NCBI RefSeq assembly: GCF_001889065.1 | Contig: NZ_LWHB01000079.1 | Coordinates: 1 to 12,420, forward strand | Direction of reading: 5' to 3' | DNA: 12,420 bases | Source of the DNA: Suttonella ornithocola | GTDB taxonomy: Bacteria; Pseudomonadota; Gammaproteobacteria; Cardiobacteriales; Cardiobacteriaceae | In this document: positions 7,241-12,420 of the stretch, in pieces | How the letters are laid out: each line of letters starts with the position of its first letter | Position numbering within the stretch: the stretch's first letter is position 1 | Position numbers and translations under genes: made by a program | Notes under the pieces: model-generated | Told to the model about the DNA's origin: nothing | The model's database searches: none | Seen by the model: only the letters and a program-made list of their open reading frames with translations

Positions 7241-8493
7241 ACGCACGCCAAGCCGCCCTCAATACCCTTTACGCCGTTATATTAGAACAAGAAAGCCTTA
7301 ATACCTTACTGGCACCAACCAAAGCTAAAGTTCGCTCAGCGGACCGCGCTTTATATCAAGCATTGGTATATGGAGCCTTACGCGAATATCCTGCGCTCGT
7401 TAGCCTGCGCAATCGCTTATTAAAAAGCCCATTAAGTGCTGAGCAACCGCAAGTAGGCATTTTACTTAACCTTGGTATTTACCAATTACTACGGATGGAC
7501 TTAGGCGATCATGGTGTTATTAACGAAACCGTTTCTCTTGCGGCAAAAAATCGAGTCGGCAATGCGAAAGGACTCATCAATGCCATCCTTCGACGCGTCC
7601 AACGAGAACGCGAAAACTGCTTAGAAAAGCTCAACCAATACCGCATTCAAAACCTCCCTATATGGTTAGCCAGCGCATACAAAATGCGGGCAAACGAACT
7701 CGCAACCGCCAATCTCCAACAACCCCCTTTAACCATCCGCATTCGCGATAATCGCGAACAATGGCTTCAGCAACATTCCGAACTCGGCTATCCCAATCTA
7801 CTACATCCTCAAGCAGTAACCTTACATCACGGCAGAGAAGTCAACGATATCCCGGGATTTATAGAAGGACAAATTAGCGTTCAAGACGCTGCTGCCCAGC
7901 AAGCTGCTAGTTTATTAGCACCCAAAAATGGTGAACGCATTTTAGATGCCTGCGCAGCTCCCGGTGGAAAAACAGGACATTTACTAGAACTTGCACCAGA
8001 AGCCTATTTAACTGCTTTAGATAACAAAGCAGAACGTCTATCCCGCGTAGAAGAAAACCTTAATCGCCTACAGCTAAAAGCAAACCTTATTCGCGCCGAT
8101 GCTAGCGAACTAAAAACTTGGTGGAACAAACAACCGTTTGATGCCATTTTACTCGATGCGCCATGTAGTGGTAGCGGTATTCTCCGCCGACATCCAGATA
8201 TTGCTTTTTTACGCACAGCAGCAGATTTAAAACAACTGCCTAAAACACAAATGCGATTATTACGCCAGCTATGGCAAACCTTGAAACCCGGTGGACGACT
8301 CCTTTATACCACTTGTTCCATTTTACCGCGTGAAAACCAGCAGCTTATCGAACAATTCTTACTCACCGAACCACAAGCACAACTATCCCCGATTGACGTT
8401 CCCTATAGCGAAGATACTGGGCATGGACTATTGCGCCTACCCGACGCATACGGAGACGGCTTCTTTTACGCCCTATTACACAAGCAATCATGA
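7237..8493 (+). CDS. rsmB: 16S rRNA (cytosine-967 C5)-methyltransferase RsmB
   Basis: It methylates C967 of 16S rRNA (E. coli numbering) from S-adenosylmethionine. The 418-residue protein (E. coli 429) has a NusB-like RNA-binding domain at about 1-130 (VINETVSLAAKNR and GLINAILRR are typical), a linker, and a Rossmann methyltransferase domain at about 215-418. The SAM-binding loop is DACAAPGGKTGHL (237-249). The two catalytic cysteines of the RNA m5C family are present: Cys310 in DAPCSGSGILRRHPD (307-321) and the nucleophile Cys360 in TTCSILPREN (358-367). It overlaps fmt and the following DUF4390 gene by four bases each (ATGA both times). The def-fmt-rsmB order is standard in Proteobacteria. 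Also known as sun/rrmB. Confidence 0.97.
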   Translation: MNARQAALNTLYAVILEQESLNTLLAPTKAKVRSADRALYQALVYGALREYPALVSLRNRLLKSPLSAEQPQVGILLNLGIYQLLRMDLGDHGVINETVSLAAKNRVGNAKGLINAILRRVQRERENCLEKLNQYRIQNLPIWLASAYKMRANELATANLQQPPLTIRIRDNREQWLQQHSELGYPNLLHPQAVTLHHGREVNDIPGFIEGQISVQDAAAQQAASLLAPKNGERILDACAAPGGKTGHLLELAPEAYLTALDNKAERLSRVEENLNRLQLKANLIRADASELKTWWNKQPFDAILLDAPCSGSGILRRHPDIAFLRTAADLKQLPKTQMRLLRQLWQTLKPGGRLLYTTCSILPRENQQLIEQFLLTEPQAQLSPIDVPYSEDTGHGLLRLPDAYGDGFFYALLHKQS

Positions 8494-9002
8494 AATACCG
8501 CTTATTCATCTTGCTTATCCTGACACAGCTCGGTATCGCTGATGCTGAAATCGAAAAAGGAAGCTGTCAACTTGGGGATAATCAATGGCTTCTAACGCTA
8601 AAAACACGAATAGTACTAGAAGCCAACCCCATCGAAGCGATAAAAAGCGGTATTCCCTTATATTTTCGCTACCAAATTGAAGCACGCGCACCCAAATGGT
8701 TTTCAAAACCGCAAACCTTTAATATCTTGCGCAGGCTAAGCTACAACCATCTCACCTTTTCCTATCGTATTACGGATGAACAAGATCAAAAGCTCAGTTA
8801 CCAAAACCTTGAAGATGCGCTTGCCGAATTAGGAACACTCAAAGACTTTCATTTTTCTGGTACATCTTCTAACCATATTCGCGCTCGATTTAGCTTAGCA
8901 ACCGATCGACTTCCTTTCTCACTTCGACTCAGCGCGCTTCTCTCTGACAGTTGGCATATCAATAGTGGCTGGTGGCTATGTCCGCAAATACCTTCAAAAT
9001 AA
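8490..9002 (+). CDS. Exported DUF4390 protein
   Basis: This is a 170-residue protein with a cleavable-looking signal peptide (MKYRLFILLILTQLGIADA, cut near residue 19), so it is probably periplasmic. Family marks of DUF4390 are visible: a beta-rich start (NQWLLTLKTRIVLE), the block SGIPLYFRYQIE (52-63), NHLTFSYRI (86-94), and near the end LPFSLRLSALLSDSWHINSGWW (142-163). No catalytic motif or lipobox is seen; cysteines occur only near each end of the mature protein, which could pair. Its ATG overlaps the rsmB stop, and its own end overlaps the sensor-kinase start by 25 bases. DUF4390 genes regularly sit between rsmB and an NtrY-like kinase, so a role as periplasmic partner of that kinase is an attractive but unproven idea. 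Confidence 0.88.
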   Translation: MKYRLFILLILTQLGIADAEIEKGSCQLGDNQWLLTLKTRIVLEANPIEAIKSGIPLYFRYQIEARAPKWFSKPQTFNILRRLSYNHLTFSYRITDEQDQKLSYQNLEDALAELGTLKDFHFSGTSSNHIRARFSLATDRLPFSLRLSALLSDSWHINSGWWLCPQIPSK

Positions 9003-11134
9003 CCTTTAACCGAATTATTGCCTTTATCCTTTTTGGCACACTGGGAGTCAGCGCAACCCTTTATGCACTCTATCACCTCAGCCAAGCAGCAACTCATCCA
9101 GAAATGGCAGACCCTAGCTATACCAAAATGCTTATTACCATTGCTATTGGGCTAGCTGTTTTATTAATTATCACCATCTGGCAGATCTTTAGCCTCTTTT
9201 ATCGTATTCGAAAACACAAAAGTGGCGCTCGACTTTCCTTAAGCTTTGCCTTACGCATGCTCATTACCACCATTATTCCAGTGGGAATTATTGGCGCATT
9301 TGCATGGCAATTCCTTTCCTACGACCTCGGCAAAACCTTTAATAGCCAAGTTTCCGATGCCCTAGAAGACAGCTTACAGTTGGCAAGAACCTCAATTACA
9401 CTAAGAGCAAGACAAGCCTTAAACCAAACTCAAAGCCTCGCTGATACCATGACAGACATGAACTATGCCGATCTGATTAGCGATATTGAGCGATTACGAC
9501 GCCGTTCAGGCGCTAATGAACTTGCGGTATTTGACCATCAAGGCAATCTTGTGGCTTTTGCAAACAATAACCTAAACGTTATGAACGTTACCCCTCCCTC
9601 CCCTGCTGCGCTTCTTCGTACACGCGAAGGACAAGACTACTTTGAATACGAAACAGACGATAACCGCTATACCATCAAAGTGCTGGCTGATATTGATAAA
9701 CACAACCGAGAACCTTACTATTTGCAAGCTAACTATCCAATGCCAGACGCCTTTAACTCCCTTGCAAATAGCGTAAGAGAAAGCTATCGTCAATATCAAT
9801 CCTATCGCTTCTTACAACCGCATATCACGACAAGCTTACTCTTTGTTCTTAGTTTTATCCTAGCACTTACCATTCTAACCGCACTTTGGATTAGTGCCTT
9901 ATTTGGCGAATCCATGACTCGTCCTGTTAGACAACTCATCGACGCCACCAAAAAAGTAACCGAAGGTGACTTTTCCACCCCAGTCACAGATTTACCTGAA
10001 AACGATTTAGGCACGCTAGGAGATAACTTTAACGCCATGCTACTCACCTTGCGCGACGCAGAAAGCATGAATAACCACATACAAAATCAACTCACCGAAC
10101 AAAATACCTTTCTTGCCACTATCTTAGAAAACATTACCGCTGGTGTTCTTACTCTTGATTGGCACGGCAAACTACAAACCCTAAATCAGGCTGCTATCCT
10201 CATCTTGGATACATCAATGAATCGCCATTTAGGGCGACGTCCGCCACAAAACCAAAAAACACCCGAAGACAGTTATGAAGAACTAATGCAAGCCCTTTCA
10301 TCTCATATCCAGAAAACGAAATGGCGTTGTGAAGTCACGCTTAGCCAATTTGGACAAAGAAAAATCCTTATTTGTCATGGTAGCCGCTTGCCAAGACAAA
10401 ACCATAAAAATCGCGGCGGACAAGTTATTGTTTTTGAGGATGTTACTGAGTTTCAGCAAAACCAAAGAAATTCTGCGTGGGAAGAAGTCGCAAGACGTTT
10501 AGCACATGAAATAAAAAACCCCTTAACCCCTATTCGCTTACAAGGCGAACGCTTACAAAGAAAACTTAGTGACAAACTTTCCGAAGAAAGCGACCAACAT
10601 ATTCTACAAAGAGCCACAACCACTATTATCAATCAAGTGGATGCCATGCAGCAAATGGTGAGCGACTTTAGTCAATACGCTAAACCTTTAGAACTCAGAC
10701 AAAAAGCCATCGACTTCAACCACCTATTAAAAGACATTGCTGAACTCTATCCCGATATTGAACTCACACTACAACTGAAAGAACCGTTACCAGAAATGTG
10801 TGCTGACCCAATTCAGCTCCGACAAGTGATTCACAACCTAACAAAAAACGCCATAGAAGCCACGCCAGATAATGAAACCACTCATATCCTCTGGCAAACT
10901 GAAAGCAATGGCAAAACCATTACCTTTACCATTGAAGATAATGGCTCTGGCTTTGCTGATTTAAAACAAGATCCATTTGAACCTTATGTCACCAACAAAA
11001 CCAAAGGAACAGGACTGGGTTTAGCCATTGTTAAAAAAATCATCACAGAGCATCAAGGAAGCATACAAGCAGGGCATAGCAAAACCCTCAAAGGCGCTGC
11101 TATCATCATTACCCTGCCCATTCAAACAAAATAA
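8978..11134 (+). CDS. NtrY-type membrane sensor histidine kinase
   Basis: This is a 718-residue sensor kinase. Hydrophobic segments at about 11-34, 51-77, 91-113 and 283-309 give an NtrY-like topology, with the basic loop 78-86 inside and a periplasmic domain of about 170 residues (114-282). Then come a HAMP linker (about 305-361, TRPVRQLIDATKKVTEGDFS), a PAS domain (about 372-490), a HisKA domain with RLAHEIKNPLTPIRLQGERL (507-526; phosphorylated His510) and a HATPase domain with the N-box (N620, N624), DNGSGF (654-659) and GTGLGL (677-682). All kinase boxes are intact. The ATG at 8978 is preferred; an in-frame GTG at 8972 is possible, and neither has a strong ribosome site. The usual cognate regulator NtrX is not next to it. 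The locus matches the rsmB-DUF4390-ntrY-ntrX order of Neisseria, where the pair affects respiration; the signal sensed here is unknown. Confidence 0.93.
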   Translation: MSANTFKITFNRIIAFILFGTLGVSATLYALYHLSQAATHPEMADPSYTKMLITIAIGLAVLLIITIWQIFSLFYRIRKHKSGARLSLSFALRMLITTIIPVGIIGAFAWQFLSYDLGKTFNSQVSDALEDSLQLARTSITLRARQALNQTQSLADTMTDMNYADLISDIERLRRRSGANELAVFDHQGNLVAFANNNLNVMNVTPPSPAALLRTREGQDYFEYETDDNRYTIKVLADIDKHNREPYYLQANYPMPDAFNSLANSVRESYRQYQSYRFLQPHITTSLLFVLSFILALTILTALWISALFGESMTRPVRQLIDATKKVTEGDFSTPVTDLPENDLGTLGDNFNAMLLTLRDAESMNNHIQNQLTEQNTFLATILENITAGVLTLDWHGKLQTLNQAAILILDTSMNRHLGRRPPQNQKTPEDSYEELMQALSSHIQKTKWRCEVTLSQFGQRKILICHGSRLPRQNHKNRGGQVIVFEDVTEFQQNQRNSAWEEVARRLAHEIKNPLTPIRLQGERLQRKLSDKLSEESDQHILQRATTTIINQVDAMQQMVSDFSQYAKPLELRQKAIDFNHLLKDIAELYPDIELTLQLKEPLPEMCADPIQLRQVIHNLTKNAIEATPDNETTHILWQTESNGKTITFTIEDNGSGFADLKQDPFEPYVTNKTKGTGLGLAIVKKIITEHQGSIQAGHSKTLKGAAIIITLPIQTK

Positions 11135-11151
11135 ATGCGCTAAATAGCGCA
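11124..11151 (-). terminator. Likely intrinsic terminator of the release-factor-like gene
   Basis: TGCGCT-AAAT-AGCGCA (11136-11151) forms a six-base-pair hairpin. Read on the minus strand it is followed by TTTATTTTGTTT (11135-11124), a good U-tract, and it lies 56 bases after the stop of the minus-strand gene. The U-tract overlaps the last codons of the sensor-kinase gene. Read on the plus strand the hairpin is followed by AACTCAATC and would not terminate well. Confidence 0.5.
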
Positions 11152-11170
11152 AACTCAATCCTCAAAAGGC

Positions 11171-11198
11171 TTAGCGCTAACCACTTGGCTAGCGCTAA
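11171..11198. repeat. Inverted repeat between the convergent genes
   Basis: TTAGCGCTA (11171-11179) and TAGCGCTAA (11190-11198) are perfect complements around a ten-base spacer that can itself pair CCA with TGG. Each arm also contains the self-complementary core TAGCGCTA. The U-tract is poor on both sides, so it may be a 3' stabilising hairpin, a weak bidirectional terminator, or a protein-binding palindrome pair. Confidence 0.5.
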
Positions 11199-11207
11199 TA
11201 CTTCAAC

Positions 11208-12308
11208 TTAATAACGTGTGATAGCAACTAAAGGATAACTTTTTTGTTCCTCTTTTAAATCATCCTTATCAACAAATACCACTTGCCCATCAGCAGCCAA
11301 AACATTCTCTATCATTTCATCAATAATATCTGAAAATGCGCGTTCCCCTTCCACTTTAGAAGACGCTAAGACTGTCAACTGTCTGCCATCTTCACTGACT
11401 TCGGCTGGAATACTTAAATCCGTTTCCACCACCAACGTATCTACACGACCATCTAAAGAAGCTTGCCAACACTCATCTAGCCCACTAACTAATTGACTAT
11501 TTCCTTTTGCCACGCTTATTGCTTCGAAAACTTCAGCACGTTTTTCATCAAAAGCCTTTTCAATTTGTGGCCATAACAACTCACCCAACTCATGTGCTGA
11601 ATGCTTGGTATAACCACCGTCAATGGTTAATAAAACATTGTGCTTACTGCCAACCGTTTCATTCCAATAGCCTAAATTACGCTCAATACCAACAACTACT
11701 AATGATAAATCATATTGTTGTTCGAGTTTAGTCAACACAGAGCTAACTTCTTTTAACATCTTGCCCATTTCATCTCTATAGGCTTGAGTTTCATCTTTAC
11801 CAATATTCGCGCCAGGCGCTCCACCATCAATAGCAAAAGGAAAACCGTAATCGGTTACTTGATAAAGATGCTCACGACGGCCGAGATATAAATTTGTATC
11901 TTCCGCATCTAACTTTAATAAGAAATAAACCTTATCTCTATTCAGCGCATAAACTAAATCACGTGTATAAAAATTATCATCAATTGCAACTCTCTCAGGC
12001 AAGCGATAAGGCAAACGATATGTTTCCGCATATTCTTCACTAATACAAATCACTAAACCATCTTCATTATATTGATGATCAATTGCCTCAACTTGTTCAT
12101 TTAGCTTTTCAAGCAAAGTTGCGCTTTCTCTTTTTCCAAATGTTTCTTCTAAGCGCGTTTGCGCTTCACTAACAAAATTTTTCAAACGAATCGCATCTTT
12201 TTCATTATCTGGGGAAGTCCGATGAGTCGGCAATGTAATCGTTAAACTTGGATATTGCTTTAATTGTTGTAATTGCTTAATCGTTTCTTTAGTAATACCG
12301 TACTTCAT
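11208..12308 (-). CDS. Bacterial archaeo-eukaryotic release factor homologue (baeRF, family-3-like)
   Basis: This is a 366-residue soluble protein resembling the bacterial aeRF1-like proteins, a family related to eukaryotic/archaeal eRF1 and Pelota and suggested to act in ribosome rescue or stress. Visible family features are SLTITLPTHRTSPDNEKDAI near the start (21-40), a domain-2-like strand KVYFLLKLDAEDTNLYLG (126-143), a loop DGGAPG (161-166) before a long helix, the strand LSLVVVGIERNLGYW (201-215), a domain-3-like segment with LDGRVDTLVVETDL (285-298), and the closing block PLVAITRY at the extreme C-terminus. The canonical GGQ tripeptide is absent. It is monocistronic, convergent with the kinase gene, with AAGGA five bases before its ATG and its own promoter upstream. 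Family assignment is from recalled patterns; molecular function is untested here. Confidence 0.8.
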   Translation of the reverse strand: MKYGITKETIKQLQQLKQYPSLTITLPTHRTSPDNEKDAIRLKNFVSEAQTRLEETFGKRESATLLEKLNEQVEAIDHQYNEDGLVICISEEYAETYRLPYRLPERVAIDDNFYTRDLVYALNRDKVYFLLKLDAEDTNLYLGRREHLYQVTDYGFPFAIDGGAPGANIGKDETQAYRDEMGKMLKEVSSVLTKLEQQYDLSLVVVGIERNLGYWNETVGSKHNVLLTIDGGYTKHSAHELGELLWPQIEKAFDEKRAEVFEAISVAKGNSQLVSGLDECWQASLDGRVDTLVVETDLSIPAEVSEDGRQLTVLASSKVEGERAFSDIIDEMIENVLAADGQVVFVDKDDLKEEQKSYPLVAITRY

Positions 12309-12343
12309 TTTTTTCCTTTATATTGTTGGTTGAATGAAAGCTC

Positions 12344-12367
12344 AGTATAACTATAACTATAACTATA
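12344..12367 (-). repeat. Tandem hexanucleotide repeat, four units
   Basis: Minus strand reads TATAGT three times followed by TATACT, four units in exact register over 24 bases. It lies in the leader of the release-factor-like gene, 36 bases before its ATG. Each unit also resembles a -10 hexamer. Confidence 0.85.
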
Positions 12368-12379
12368 GAATAATTAATT

Positions 12380-12408
12380 AATATATTTTTACATTAAAAC
12401 AATTTCAA
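12380..12408 (-). promoter_or_regulatory. Probable sigma70 promoter of the release-factor-like gene
   Basis: On the minus strand TTGAAA (12408-12403) and TATATT (12385-12380) are separated by exactly 17 bases, both close to consensus. Transcription would start near 12373, giving a leader of roughly 65 bases that contains the hexanucleotide repeat at 12344-12367. The surrounding region is very AT-rich, which raises the chance of accidental matches. Confidence 0.55.
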
Positions 12409-12420
12409 ATAAAAAATATA

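Noticed and set aside
8291..8542. Second plus-strand frame across the rsmB end and DUF4390 start
   Set aside because: It overlaps two well-supported genes in another frame, and its composition is that of a shadow.
11507..11731. Plus-strand frame opposite the release-factor-like gene
   Set aside because: It is antisense to a strongly supported gene, with no ribosome site and no recognisable motif.
1..12420. Neisseria- or Pasteurellaceae-type DNA uptake words near the competence gene
   Set aside because: Looked for because of dprA; I did not see repeated copies of GCCGTCTGAA or AAGTGCGGT on either strand.
1..12420. Mobile element, CRISPR array, phage or defence island
   Set aside because: All genes form a conserved housekeeping neighbourhood with continuous operon overlaps, and no transposase, integrase, terminal repeats or spacer array is visible.

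Overview
The window looks like ordinary chromosome from a low-to-moderate G+C (about 40% by eye) proteobacterium. It is gene-dense, with eleven protein genes and no gene-free stretch over 130 bases. The order topA-smg-dprA-lysM, diverging from def-fmt-rsmB-DUF4390-ntrY, is a conserved neighbourhood in Beta- and Gammaproteobacteria. Low G+C together with a zinc-finger-less TopA would fit a Cardiobacteriales-like gammaproteobacterium, but the lineage is a guess. I see no IS element, phage gene, tRNA, rRNA, CRISPR array or integration scar.

Left part, minus strand (read from 5637 down to 1): a LysM lipoprotein resembling the type IV pilus secretin-associated protein TsaP, then dprA (natural-transformation ssDNA chaperone), smg (DUF494), topA (topoisomerase I) and a MarR-family repressor cut by the window edge. 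The genes are packed with gaps of at most 11 bases or with stop/start overlaps (TAATG between lysM and dprA, ATGA between topA and marR), so they are probably one operon. DNA uptake/processing and envelope functions sit beside supercoiling control.

A 129-base divergent intergenic region (5638-5766) holds a good sigma70-type promoter for the plus-strand genes and two ribosome binding sites that fix the starts of lysM (GTG) and def.

Right part, plus strand (5767-11134): def and fmt (removal and addition of the N-formyl group of initiator methionine), rsmB (16S rRNA m5C967 methylation), a secreted DUF4390 protein and a four-TM NtrY-type sensor kinase. All are chained by overlaps of 4 to 25 bases. 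In relatives an NtrX response regulator usually follows the kinase. Here it is absent, and the operon ends at two hairpins sharing an AGCGC core.

Right end, minus strand (12308-11208): a convergent gene for a bacterial homologue of the archaeo-eukaryotic release factor (baeRF, family-3-like). It has its own well-formed promoter, a 24-base hexanucleotide repeat in its leader, and a likely intrinsic terminator whose U-tract lies within and just past the end of the kinase gene. The most interesting items are this poorly characterised release-factor-like protein, the kinase without its regulator, and the link between the TsaP-like protein and DprA.
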